From assembly GCA_930367205.1 (NCBI GenBank), contig OV884013.1, forward strand, positions 92,195,333 to 92,259,332: a stretch of 64,000 bases of DNA, written 5' to 3'. The position numbers were made by a program, and so were the translations under genes. Below the pieces are notes generated by a model, which did not search any database, was not told where the DNA came from, and saw nothing but the letters and a program-made list of their open reading frames with translations. The stretch is from Acanthosoma haemorrhoidale (taxonomy: Eukaryota; Arthropoda; Insecta; Hemiptera; Acanthosomatidae). Positions 11,226 to 23,600 of the stretch are shown piece by piece (within the stretch, counting starts at the first letter, position 1; every line of letters starts with the position of its first letter).

Positions 11226-12845
11226 TTGGCATAAGCCCTTCGCCTGATAAATTTTTTAACGAATTGTGACAGTAGACCTGTGATCGGTGTCTTGTTTCAA
11301 ATGTAATATTATGCATGTGGTTTGATTCGGCGACCTTACATAAGATTTCGACATCATATGGGCCTTATAATAATAATATCTTTATTATCCTGGGACCAGG
11401 AGCGTTAATAATAAACATTTATTTAACATGAAGTGTCAACATTTATTCTTTGACTGAGTCAACCCCAACTAAAATTTACAACCTACAAATAAAATATTTA
11501 CACAAATAAAAATGCCTTAAGTAGATATGTACTGATTCATAATAGTAAACTACATTATATAATAAGAATGCAATACAAATCTTACTCCAACATACTTTAA
11601 ATACCAGGCAACTTTACTTAAATACCACTTTAACTGAATTGAAGTTTGGTATGTTTTGTTGTCGGTTAGTCGGTGATTTATTCTCTATACCCATAGAAAG
11701 AGGGAAATTATTTGTATTTAACACATGTTTATATTAAATGATTACCTTGTATCGTACAACCAAAATGTATGAAAGTCATTATGCAAAATGTGAAAATTAA
11801 ATATATTTTTTTAACACAAAATCTTTTTTTAATGTACAGTACTTTCTTTTCTTGATTTATATCTGATTCAAGTCCATCTCATTAATGAACCTATAAAATG
11901 GTTTATTCAAAGTTGTTGCCAACTGATGTATTCCAACTGGTCACATTCTTCCAATTGTAATAACATGGATTGATGGATAACATGGATGATAAATAACATG
12001 GTTAGGTGCAGTCAAATCAGACAATCAAACGCGAGATGTTTTCAAGTCAGCTCGCCCTGGCCGGCGAATTTCTCGAGAACACCTTTTAATAACTGGAATT
12101 GATATTTTGTGATAGTTATCTTATATTTGTTCGAATCATGTTTAAGGATAGTTAGTTACATTAAAACGATATATTAAAGTTGAGATGACACTGCTGTGAG
12201 AGTGAGAAACGCGTCAGAGAAGAAAGAATCAATTGGAACTACACGACGTGCCAATTAAAAAGGTCATCGGATCAATTATAAACCAGATCAGGTAATGGAA
12301 GTTCTGCCATGGAATAAAGATGAGGGCATTTATGTTTCACAGTATTGTATAGATAAGATTGCTTTCTTACTATAGAAATATTCCTTTATAGTACATAATT
12401 TTTAAACTAAATAAAAAAACAAAATGTTTAAATTAAATAGCAGAAAAAAAGTGTGGAGATAAAATTAATCCAACAGATAGTGGACAATCGAAAAGTATCA
12501 TAATATTGATAGCAATGGCAAAAAAAAGAAGAAATTATTATTTTAATATAATTAAAAAAATTATTTCTTGAATTGGCATTATAATGAGGAAAAGGAGTTT
12601 TGGATTTTTATAAATTAGAGTATTTGGATAAACATTTTAAAATAAATAATACACCTGACTCCGCGAGACGTTAATTATTATTGGTATTGATAGAATATTT
12701 ATCGCAACGAAAATTTACAATTGCTATTGGTTCCTTTAAATTAAGACCTAAGGAGTCGTTCCTGACAGCCTCCACCCAACATGCTGGGATTCTTTCAGTC
12801 ACTGCGAGGGTTTGGCCATAGATGAGTTTCATTGGGAAGATCCTC
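11226..12845. other. No gene seen
   Basis: AT-rich sequence without a supported ORF, repeat or RNA gene. Confidence 0.55.
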
Positions 12846-12926
12846 ACTCGTGCAGGACTAGGCTCAGTTGGTTGATAACCCCTGAACTGAATTGGATATT
12901 TGGGATGTTCAGGGTCGATCCAGGCA
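12846..12926 (+). repeat. tRNA-derived SINE-like head, copy E1
   Basis: CTCGTGCAGGACTAGGCTCAG followed by TTGG resembles a tRNA-type pol III A box (TRGCNNAGTNGG, with one extra base), and GTTCAGGGTCGATCCAGGCA about 50 bp later resembles a B box (GGTTCGANTCC). The same leader (TCGTGCAGG) and A-box-like core appear at 14412, 20618 and 56558. It does not fold as a full tRNA, so it is a SINE-like derivative rather than a tRNA gene. Confidence 0.55.
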
Positions 12927-14227
12927 GTATGATATTTTCTTTGGTAACTAATTATTAATAGTGGTATAATAATTTACCTACAACCTCAAAAAAATTATAT
13001 CCAATAATAATTTAATTTTTGATAATTAATGCACCATAAGTTAAACGTTAGAAGTAGAAAAGATATGTTACCTTTTCTGAAAATTTATAGCAGGTGTTAA
13101 ACATGTTTGATAATAAATATGAGAATAGAAACAATACAGAAAGAAGGTGGATACAAGTGCAGCGTGTTTGATAAATTGATATTAATATGCAACAGTTGGT
13201 AGGATCAGGTGATATACCAAATGTTGAAACATAAATATACTTGATGGACACTCTTCTCTGAACATATCTTCTTTCTTAAACCCAAGCCGAACTTCCCACA
13301 ACTGCTTCAAATCATTTGGAAAATTAACTATTTAAAAAGAATCTTTTTTTTTTTCAGTAAATAACGTGTTTGCTCGCATTTTTATTTTGACTACCTTATG
13401 AATTGCTACAGTCTCAGCTTCATTGAGAAGTGAGGAGACTAAATTTTCAGCCACGGTTATTTCTGAAGCTGCGTAGATGCCAAAGGATCGCGGCAATACA
13501 CGGTTTAGGATGCAGGTTTTAAATGAGAACGCTTTTGCATTTCCAAACGTCAACAATTCAACGAGCCTGAGTACAATATTGCAGATTTCATGCAAATTAT
13601 GCAAGTAAATAGCCGATATGAATAAAAGATGATCATGTGAAAGGTGCAAAAAAAGAAATACAGTTAGACTTTCACACTTTTCACGTAAAGCCATGTACAT
13701 AGTTCTTTACATGGGAAGCAGAATATCCAACAAGAACGTACAGGGAAAACATGTATTACTTTCAACTATCACATTCTGAATAGAGTTCACGGAGTTATAG
13801 CTACTTCGTCGTAGTAATTAATTCAAATTCAACCATTGTAGTAATTATTTTAAACGGCATTGTCATTTGGTCGACAAGTGTAATAGGGGCTCCAAAAAAA
13901 ATACAAATAAGATATTATTAATAGTAACTTTTATGATGTAGTGAAGCCCCAAGAAACATTCCATACAACAAAGCTATAAGCCAAGACTTTTAATTTGAAG
14001 TTTCACTTATATGTTTTAGTTCTATTTTTCCATGCTTGGTAAAATTATTTATACATCCAGAGAGCTACCACAGATTGCAGATTTTATGTTCACAGGTTAA
14101 TGTATACACAATATATATCCTAGCAAGAATGCTAATTATATTATCAAATTTAGTCGTTGTATAAACCGCAGATCATTAATATTTATTAATAGTAGTTACT
14201 AGCCAAAGAAACAATATAACGGCAGGA
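12927..14227. other. No supported gene; one unrecognised 122-codon frame
   Basis: The only item of note is the minus-strand frame at 13332-13700, listed separately. The rest is AT-rich with no repeat that I can match. Confidence 0.5.
13332..13700 (-). CDS. Unrecognised 122-codon open frame
   Basis: One of the longest open frames in the window, starting with ATG and ending at TGA (TCA on the plus strand is not seen; the frame closes at its low-coordinate end after a Lys-rich tail). The second half is rich in Ala, Val, Leu and Glu (EITVAENLVSSLLNEAETVA) and would suit an amphipathic helix. I know no family that matches. It has no neighbour that suggests a function, and a chance frame or a fragment of an old gene copy is as likely as a real gene. 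Confidence 0.18.
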   Translation of the reverse strand: MYMALREKCESLTVFLFLHLSHDHLLFISAIYLHNLHEICNIVLRLVELLTFGNAKAFSFKTCILNRVLPRSFGIYAASEITVAENLVSSLLNEAETVAIHKVVKIKMRANTLFTEKKKDSF

Positions 14228-14279
14228 CCTGGAGCATCTACCCCGGGTGCTCTACCAACTGAGCTAGCCTGCAAGAGTC
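14228..14279 (-). repeat. tRNA-like SINE head, copy E2 left arm (minus)
   Basis: Read on the minus strand, GCAGGCTAGCTCAGTTGGTA followed by GAGCACCCGGGGTAG contains a perfect pol III A-box consensus (TAGCTCAGTTGG). It faces copy E2b on the plus strand, making a head-to-head pair with a spacer of about 130 bp. No complete cloverleaf follows. Confidence 0.6.
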
Positions 14280-14411
14280 ACAATATATTTTACCATGGAT
14301 GTTTACCCCGTACCATAGGTATCCCTGCTGGAGGCCTTCCAAGCCCATCGTGAAACGGGGCTTACAGTCAATGCGAAAGTTCAGCCAGAGAATATTCATA
14401 TTGAGGATATC

Positions 14412-14480
14412 AGCTCGTGCAGGCCAGTTCAGTTGGAAGAGCACCCGACAAGATACTGGGGAAGTTCCGGGTCCAGACGA
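14412..14480 (+). repeat. tRNA-like SINE head, copy E2 right arm (plus)
   Basis: GCTCGTGCAGGCCAGTTCAG, TTGGAAGAGCACCCGA and, 30 bp on, GTTCCGGGTCCAGAC form a diverged tRNA-like unit. Its first 30 bases are the inverted complement, with a few changes, of 14246-14275. It is followed by an AT-rich and then G-rich tract. Confidence 0.55.
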
Positions 14481-17400
14481 CATATTTTTTGGGGGGCGGG
14501 GGTTAGTAATCATTGATAAGACTTATCATATGACTAATTAATACTGATCAAACTATAAATTGTTGTGATCTCCACAATACAGGGTATATCTTATCTAACA
14601 CGAACGTGTTACTTCCAAAAATGTGTTTGGTTCAAAGATTATTAAGGCTGACTAAGCGATAAGAGCTGGAGGAGGAAAGGAGGTCCCGAACAAAAACCGA
14701 CAGCTGCCAAAAGGAAGAGTTGTGGACTGGTACCAAGGACACTTTCCTCCTGAGCCTTCGTCAGGGAGGGTGGCCACAATCGATATGTAGTCTCCAAGGA
14801 GCTAACAATCGATGTTTACCCATCCACAGCCGTCGTTAGTGAACGACGCCCTTCACAGCCATGGCCGGGGTTAAGTAGCTCGCTTCAGTTCCACTTCCTA
14901 CTGGGACATATCTCCTCTTCAGTATGCTCATCATGTCGTGGGTACGCTATGGATTCCTTACGTGTTAGGGGTGAGTCCACTAAATAATATCAATAGGAAA
15001 TAATACAAGAAGTCCGTTAATTTACGAAATGAGCAGAAACAGAAAATCAATTAACAAACATTAGTCTGGGACTAAGTCCGCAGAGAATAACGACCATTAA
15101 TAGGGTCTTATCACGGTAGCAGGTAAACTTGGGATTACAGATAGATTCGAATAAATAACGTAATAATTAAATGTGCTATTACAATAATGTATTCCAACTT
15201 CCGCATGTTGTATTAATAAACAAACAAACATTTACAGTAAATTAAATATCGTAGGCAGAATCCTGCTGATAACAGGATATCATAGAAGCTATTAAATAAA
15301 GACAGTATAAGACTGTCAGATGGACAAACAGAATGGGAAGAATTTCGATAGTTGATGGTATATAGTTCAAGTATGTTTTATATATTTATGACGGTCCCCT
15401 AATTAACCTAGAGAAATAAAACATTACAGGAAAGTTTTCATTTGACAATGGAAACTATTGCTAACTCAATAGTTATAACACAAAATATGATCTATGTGTC
15501 ATTAATTGATAACAATATCAGTTTTAAACTCCGGCAAGATGAAATGCAATACGTTGTCGGGTAAAAATAAAAATGATCATTTAGTTTAACAATTCAATAA
15601 TATTTACAATTGTAAAAATTAATTAATGTTCGGGTTGACTCTGTTCGTTTTAAGTAGCTTTTGTCAATAGAGGTATCACTAATGACTCAAGAAAAATCAT
15701 ACTGTCCTCGCACAGAAATGACACAAGAGTCTGAAAACACTTATTAATACTTAATTAAATAAACTGTGAAAAAGCTAATTTATTAAAAATGTTCCCAAAC
15801 TATGTGTATCTATATTTATTTATGAAATATGTATCCTGGAATAGTAGTGTATAATTGATTAGATAGATTCCATTTTTACTTCACAGCCCTAGCCTCAGCC
15901 CACGCGAGCACTTGGTTTCTCCTAAATCCTTTATTCAGAAGGAATCATTTTCAAAATCTGAATCCTTTCCATCTCCTTCAGACATCCCATCAGAGAAAGC
16001 TTCAGCAGCATGCACAGTGCGAGACCGGGTGTAACAACTGATTGGGATAAGTTAGCTCCAGTAACTAACTTTCTTCATTAACTACATCACGCCATGGTAG
16101 ATATCTGGAATACTGTCTTTAACTTGATTAAGAGGAGTTATCAAGTTATCATGCTCTTAAGAAGAGACAAACCAAAGAAATAGTGTTCTTATGTACAGGT
16201 TTGAAAATATAGCATACCCCTTCGTAGAGAGTCTTAAAGACAGCTGAGTTCGTGCTTACACTCTCATGTCGCTCGTCCTGACTTCGAGTTTGGTTTTCAA
16301 CCAGCCCATTCCTGCTGAATCCCAGACAAATAATACAGGAGTTATACTAGGCAAGTGAGCCTACATAACCGCCATACAACAAGAAATGAATTGAGACCTA
16401 AGTACCTTGTCTAATAGAGGACTGGGGAAGTGCAAGTCCTCAAGATTATTATCATATTCGCATTCAGTCTGTAATCCAGAATCCTCCACAAGATAGCCAA
16501 TTTTTCCCTTCGAGATCGATAGCCCTACCCTTCAATTTGACTTCAACATCCTGTCCTATCCAAGATCTAGCTACCTTTTGTTACAATAAATTTCATTCTC
16601 ACGGGTCATCCCTCTCCATACAAATGCTCTATGTGGACAATGGCTTCATCCATTCTTGTGTACACAACGCGCTTATGAAGTAGAAGTGATGTGCTTTCGG
16701 GTAATGAGCCCTTCCACCCCCCAAAAAGTAACCTAAGCGCTGCTTACAATACTATTTGCATTGATTGCACTACACATATTTAAATGAGTAAAAAACCTAA
16801 AAAAAAGTCTACCTACGTCAATAGTGAGAGAAAATAGAAAAAGGTGAGTATAAAAAGATATCACCACACTGAATATGCAGTGCCGACACAAGGACAATTA
16901 GCTGGCCTGTCTAGTCAAGGTCACAGTTTATCGACGGGTCGATCTTTTATTGTCAAAGGATTTTCATTTATTTTTTCCAATCTTCTTCTTAGCGGGTGCC
17001 TTGGTGGGCGCAAGTGGCCATACTGGCAACGCCTCTTTTCAAAGAATCAGATGGCAAAAAAAGTTGCATACCAATATGTACTCAATCTGGAAATAGCTAC
17101 TCGGTTAAATTTATTTTTGTAATTTTTATACTGCATCCTTTCGTGCTATTTCGGTGTTACACAAAATCTACTACAAGAAATTTTTATAATAAATAATAAT
17201 AATTTAAAATATAATAATTAATAAGTAAATTAACAAGTATTAAATCTGGAGAAATGCGATTATTTCCAGTTCGCTAAGCCCAAACAACAAAATGGAGAAG
17301 ATAGAGATAAAATCATAAATAAAGTCAAGTTTATTGTATAGTTATATTAAGTTGCTATTGGCTTATCACCGAGTAGCAATATTGATACAAGTTCAATAAG

Positions 17401-17525
17401 TGTAAAATCATGCACTGGTGACATTCTGGTGAAAAGACGAAGTAAAATAAGGTAATCACACCAGTCCCGTGCAACTTCTCATATGTGTCTAGATCCTTGA
17501 GAAGCATATGCTGTGCTCTTCAGTA
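14481..17525. other. No gene seen; GC-richer patch at about 14640-14960
   Basis: The patch at 14640-14960 is compositionally different from its flanks and may be an old insertion, but no frame shows a known motif. The frames at 16844-17196 (92 and 66 codons) are unrecognised. Confidence 0.45.
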
Positions 17526-17771
17526 AAATAATCTTTGTAGAGGAGAGTTTTTTAAAAAAAAATAAAAAAAAGCTTTATTATGAAGTATAATCAAAACACT
17601 GGTATATACAAATATTAAGAGATCAGTTAGAACATACTGGGTGGCCTTTCTAGGCACAAGTGGGATCTGAGGCTAAAGCTGAGACATATATGCATAAGAA
17701 AAGGATAAGATTCTGAGAGGAGGGAGGAAGGTCTTGGAGGGATGCGGTTGCTTACTTAAAAATAACAGGAA
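17526..17771 (-). repeat. Family D repeat, copy D4, inverted
   Basis: On the minus strand this reads as family D from TTTTTAAGTAAGCAACCGC to TACAAAGATTATTTT. It shares with D3, but not with D1, the CCTCAGATCCCACTTGTGCC block and TGTTCTAACTGATCTCTTAA. D4 and D3 are thus each other's closest copies in the window and face one another as an inverted pair. D4 lacks the left 100 bp that D3 has. Confidence 0.82.
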
Positions 17772-18085
17772 GGAACACTTTGCAGCTTTACTGAAAATTG
17801 CATTTTTTTTAAGGAAATGAAACAATCATTTTTTCTGAAATTATTTTTATACACTACGAAAAGGGAAATGCATATTTAATTAGTGTATAAGTGAGGGCTT
17901 TGGGCATTTCTGTGCGATCAAAGCATCGTCAAAAATAAGATCATTGAATTTCCACGTTTTATATCTTCAAGTGATTTTTCAAAAAAAATATTCAATGTCT
18001 TCAAGTTCTGGCATTGCCTTTAATCGTTCTGGAATAGTGTAAAAGAGAATTTTTGCAAATTTTAGCTGCAGGTCCTTGCACAGCT

Positions 18086-18443
18086 ACATAATGCTAAGAA
18101 TACTATAATGCTAATATTATATATAATGCTAAAAGTAGAAGCAAGCCCCTTCTAGTGTATACCTGCCTCGTGACTTCATGGAAGTCACTGATGATTCCTG
18201 ATATTTTTTAAGTAAGCGACCGCATGCCTCGAAGACCTCCCTCCCATTTCCCTGAACTACCCTTTTCTTATACATATATGTCTCAGCTTTAGCCTCAGAT
18301 CCCACTTGTGCCTAGACATTCCACCCAGTATGTTCTAACTGATCTCTTAATATTTGTATATACCAGTGTTTTGATTGTACTTCATAATAAAGCTTTGCTT
18401 TCTTTTCTTTTAAAAGACTCTCCTCTACAAAGATTATTTAACT
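18086..18443 (+). repeat. Family D repeat, copy D3
   Basis: The most complete copy: left-end ATAATGCTAA repeats, CCTGCCTCGTGACTTC, GAAGTCACTGATGATTCC, CTTATACATATATGTCTCAG, TGCCTAGACATTCCACCCAG, TTAATATTTGTATATACCAG, AATAAAGC and the right end TACAAAGATTATTTAACT. Part of it (about 18198-18443) is the inverted partner of D4, with a 426-bp spacer. Confidence 0.85.
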
Positions 18444-20500
18444 CACGATTAGTTGTTATGACATTAAAGCGAAATAAAAGGTGTTCAAGTAACCGAACAG
18501 TCGGCCAGTCATTTCCTATATCTACTGGGTGTCGTTCACACCTGTTCTTACAAAACGTTCAAATCCCTAATTAAATGGATATTCAATTGGATATAAATAT
18601 CACGTGTGGTGTTAGAGGTAATTTGCTGCAACTCAGCCATCGATCATCTCAAATTTTTCCAATATGCCTGGGTGACGGCGGAATCAGCCACACCTTTACA
18701 CAAATGGTATAATGAGACACTTCGCACAAGATCCTCCTCCATGGTGGATGGAAGAACAACAAAGCAGGAACAATAACTATAAGCGCTACAGGACTCACCA
18801 TAACAGGAAATATCTCATAGTGCCACAAGCGAAAATGATTTTCATGTGATGTTTGTGTCTTCAGATCCTTTCCTGACAAAATTAAGACTGGAGCTATGAG
18901 TTGAACATCTGGAACTTACTGAAGCCACTAAGGGTTTAATTTTAGAATTTAATTTTGCGATCTTATATTTTTTTTTCTTTTATAATTATTTTTCTCACGG
19001 AAGACAAAATTTTTTTTCTGTAATGAAAACGTTAGTACTGCTAATAATTATCATTGATAAATGTAAATAACTTTAAACATAAACTCTCTGCACATAGGAA
19101 AGAAGAAATTTGTAAATTTTAATGTAAATCCCACTTTAGATTCAACATTTACTAATAAAATTAAAAGTTTCAAATGTGTAAATCAAATAAGTGTATTTTG
19201 ATTGGGTGAATACTTTCAGTTATTCAGAAAAAATATGAGATCCAAATCACAGTCCAACAATCACTTTGTACAACACTTGCAAAAAGCTAATACATTTTTA
19301 ATATATTCCCTTTTTTTACAGTAACCACATTTTAGGTTTCAACCGGATATTTAGTTTCGAACTGCAGCACACCTCCAAAACTACAAGAATGACCAAGGAT
19401 GTTATCGCACTTAAAAGGAGCCGCGGCTTTTCTAAACCGTATTCAAAGCTCATTTTCCATCATGAGTTCGACTTAGCCCCGTACCTCAGAAAAATTGTAG
19501 CGATAATAACTTTAAACCCTGTAAAACACAAACCGCTTTGTTTGAACACACTTTTTCATTTGCTGCCAAAACATAAATCAGATATATTGGCGTGGGAATA
19601 AGGAAGATAATGAATATTTATTGCCTGACAGACAATGACAATTATATAGTCAATAACTAGACAGCGATGTCTAATGACTCATCTTCGACCCGGAGTCAAC
19701 CACCGACATCTCAACATTAACGAGAGTGAATGCTGTGTCTGCTAACTGTGTCAAAAACCAGTTTTTTTATGCCGTTTTTTTTTCTCTCACGAAGAAGACG
19801 GAATTCGGTGAATCATTGTATCCGAAATAGACTTTGTACATTTAGAATGTCCGACATAAACACGGCGGCTTGGGTACTTTCCTAAAAGGATAAGTATAGC
19901 TCTCCTGAAAGGTAGAGTGCCATCCATGTTGGTTTATGTCCCTCCACTGTTTTTTATTTCCTTTTTTTTTTTATGTTGAGAGGACGAAATCGCCTCGGCC
20001 CGCCGACATCACTCAAAGGCGACCTTGGTAGTTGGGCCAAATAATAATTATACATGAAAAAGAAAGCTTGACTACTCTGGCAATATTCTATTAATCAGTA
20101 GACCCCCCTTTCCTCAGATTTTTTTTCTACAATAATTAAAAATTAATTTTATAACTTCTTAACTTAGGTTTTACTGTTGTGCAGCCCACACATCATCCTT
20201 TTAAAGATCGTTCGTGTAATTTTTAAACTCTATTCCTCAAACCATTTACCAATCTCCTAGCAGTCAAGTAAAGCATGCAGGAGTTCTAGTTAGATTTAAC
20301 CCTTTAAATGTAATAACGTAATAATGTCATTGAAGTAAAAAAGTTATATTAAGATATTAAATAATCAAAGCGTTACCATACTATTTATTTTCATTTAAGT
20401 AGTATTCTTATTATTAATGTTTATAATAAAAGAGTTTTAGGATAATTTATTTCTTGACAATTTGTGTTGTGGTATGGTTCCTACTGTCTCAGACCTCATT
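18444..20500. other. No gene seen
   Basis: AT-rich. Frames at 18649-18879 (minus) and 19389-19601 (plus) are unrecognised. Long T runs occur at about 19770-19980. Confidence 0.5.
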
Positions 20501-20541
20501 TACAGTCGGGTGATCTGCCAACTGAGCTAACCTACAAGAGT
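20501..20541 (-). repeat. tRNA-like SINE head, copy E3 left arm (minus)
   Basis: On the minus strand: CTCTTGTAGGTTAGCTCAGT then TGGCAGATCACCCGACTGTA, containing the A-box-like TTAGCTCAGTTGG. It faces E3b at 20618 exactly as E2a faces E2b. Confidence 0.55.
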
Positions 20542-20617
20542 GGACGATTTTCCCATTACGGAGCGTGGAGGCACGATGAACTACAACCAAATATAATTTA
20601 TATTAGAACTAGTGTCA

Positions 20618-20696
20618 GTTCGTGCAGGCTAGTTGAGGCAGTAGAACGCCTGAGCTCTACTGCGCGAAGCCCCACCCATCCAGGCACGATCCAACC
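20618..20696 (+). repeat. tRNA-like SINE head, copy E3 right arm (plus)
   Basis: GTTCGTGCAGGCTAGTTGAG, GCAGTAGAACGCC and, near the end, CATCCAGGCACGATCC form a diverged tRNA-like unit. The bases just before it (ATTTATATTAGAACTAGTGTCA) resemble those before E2b, so the two head-to-head structures share more than the heads. Confidence 0.5.
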
Positions 20697-23600
20697 AGTA
20701 AATTTTCTATATGCCTATTGATTATGTACAATTTATTTTCTGTTTATTTTATTTTATTACATTACTTTTTTATGTTACACGATCTGGTTTTGTGTTTTTT
20801 AAAGTAATCCAGGCTAGACAGCCTATTATTCCTAAGTTATTTTTACGTGACCATGGTCCCGTAATTATAGCGAATTATAATCAAATACTGACTGAAAATT
20901 ATTTGTTTTTTTTTAGAAACTATATCTATGACTTCAAGAATTAAAGATGTATTATTCATAATAACATGAAACAAGATGTTTTCATTTTCATAAGAATTCG
21001 TTATATTATAATGTAAATAGTATATGTATACAATAGTTTCCCTACTTTTCTCAGAATCCCCCCACAAGATAAATTATGGAGACAGAATTTTGACGTTGAA
21101 GTAAATGGGCCCTTCTCCAATTTCCGTGCGATTTCAGGCACAGAGAAACTCTATCTAGACCAATTTCTATACATAATAAAATCTAACGTCTTAATGAGGC
21201 TGATTTTTTTATCTGTTATTAGCCTAAACATGTGGCCAACATTTTCTTCTCACTTAGAGGTTCCAGTAATTAATGACATAATAATAATAATGATTGCAAA
21301 GAAGATAAAAGCTGGCGGAAGAATGCAAGAAAAAAGCACTTAAAGCAGGTAAAATTGGTTGCAGGTATGACTTCCAGGGAGTTAAAAGTAACACGAAAGG
21401 CGTGGAGGATTAAACGAAAGGTTCTCAAGGGACACGAGAAAAAAGAGGTAGTCATTCTGACTAGCTTATTAAAACCAATTCCCCCCCCCCTCGTCCATCA
21501 TCGGAGGATGAAGTACATATCCGAAAATCCCGGCGGCTTTCAGATAGAAAACAAAAATCAAAGATTGCCAGAGAAAATCAAACAAAATCGTAGAATGAAA
21601 TTGAAGATTTGAAAAGAAACTTGGCAACGTTAAAATAAAAGTGAAGAGCAGATGTTGTAACAAGTCTCAGCTTGCCAATATGATATTTTTCCTATTATTT
21701 CAATTCAGTGTCATTCCCAATATTAAATAGATTTTGTCCGTTCCTTTAGTTCTTGATGAAGACAAATGATGTTTGTTTTTAACCTGTTATAATGTAACAT
21801 AACGTTTTACTTTACATTTTAGCCATAATCATAATGAATCTGATGACTCGAAAAATGAAAACATTATTGAAATGAGAAAAGTATTATTAAGCAGTTCCTG
21901 TTTTTTCTTTGAACTATACATATTTGTATGCGAGAAATCTTATATGACTGATATTTCTTTCTAATGCTAAATAATTATTTTCTATTCGATTTAATACAGT
22001 AATGATGTTTTATATTCTGTTGTGTCTCTCCATATAACACGACGTAAACAAAAAATCGATATCAAGGCAATACAAATTTAAAAAATTGAAATTTGGCTTT
22101 GGTTTCCGAAAAAGTTTCATGAACAAATAGCACCGAATTTGGAGAATGACCCACATACCTTCTAACTCGAAATATTTCCTAGAATGAGTCGACATTGAAA
22201 ACCTTCTTTATAAAGAACTTCTCTCTATTTTACGGCGGCAGGTTTTTGAAGACTGTCCCAGTTCTGATGCTATAAACTCAGGGACCATCAGTGCGTTACG
22301 TTGTTAACACCAGTCCGACAAGTCCACTTAAATGGGGCATTGGCCCCCTATTTTTTTGGTTGTTTTTTAAAGAAAGGTTTGTAATTCTACCTTTGGAATG
22401 CTAACATCGTCGCTAAAACTATTTGATCTGTTCCCTTGAAAATCATGTACCTACTGTGAGTTCGTAGTTCATTGGAAATCGGCTTAGGTTGGTGAAAAAT
22501 GTTTTAATGTTTTAATTGGACAGTTTTTATTAATAATAATAATATTTTGTATGTACTTATATTTAACTAGCCTGATGATAAATTCGTTTTTTTCCAGTTT
22601 TTTTAGAGTAACTCAATAAGCCGTCAAAGCTACGTATCTTTTTTAAAAGGATAAAATAATGAGTATTTGTCTCGCTTTCATTACATTTCTAAGGGATATA
22701 CATCGCTAGATATTTTAATCTAAAGTTTCGAACAGATGATTTCCAACTTTAAATTAAATTATTTCATAAACAGTAGCCGCTGGTATGTGAGGGCGGGTCA
22801 AAGAAATACCAGGGGTTTTGCCCCCTTTAATACGGTATGTAAACGGAAATCGTAGCTTTGTGAAGTTAGGACAAATCAAACTTGCGGAATTTACTTTATT
22901 TTTACCTGGTTTGCGTTCTGTAAAAAAAAAAAATTTACGACCATTTCTATCCGAGATAATAACAATTCTGATGCAGTATGACAGTATTACAAACTCTCGA
23001 AATGCTCACCGACAATTGAAATCTAGCACAAGATCACTACTCACCGCGGATATATTATAAAGACATTTCGACAATGATTATATGACTGCAACAAGCCCTT
23101 AGGGGTGAACACAGCTAATTATGTATTCATCTCTTCCCGAATCTGACAATAAATGAGAGGGTTAATTTAGTTCAGGGCTGATAATATTTTTCGTACTTGC
23201 ACCAAAATTAGTACAAATGTTGTTTGTCAGAGGGAAATACTCTTGACCCTGCCCTGTTCGTAATGAGGTTAAAAGTTAAAAACTTTTTTTTTATTTTTTA
23301 AATATGTCTTAACAGAAAGGTAATTTTTTTTTATTTAGATGCGATAAATCAACATTTGATTATCAGTATTATCAATATTTCTAGGCGCCAGGCGCTCCAA
23401 TTCCAGAGGCGGGGCTCTTGATAAAATATATAAGTTTATTCAGAGATTATGTTCTTCAAACACGTACATGTCCCACCGATCGGTTCAAGTATTTGAAATG
23501 ATCTATTTGTCATCAAACAGTTTGAAACCATTCGAAGGTAAGATTAGATACCAATGGTCTCTGCGCCGCCGGTAAATAAATATAATTGTATTAATGTAAC

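Noticed and set aside
14228..14279. tRNA gene
   Set aside because: The A box is perfect but there is no cloverleaf; the match to three other loci indicates a SINE-like repeat.
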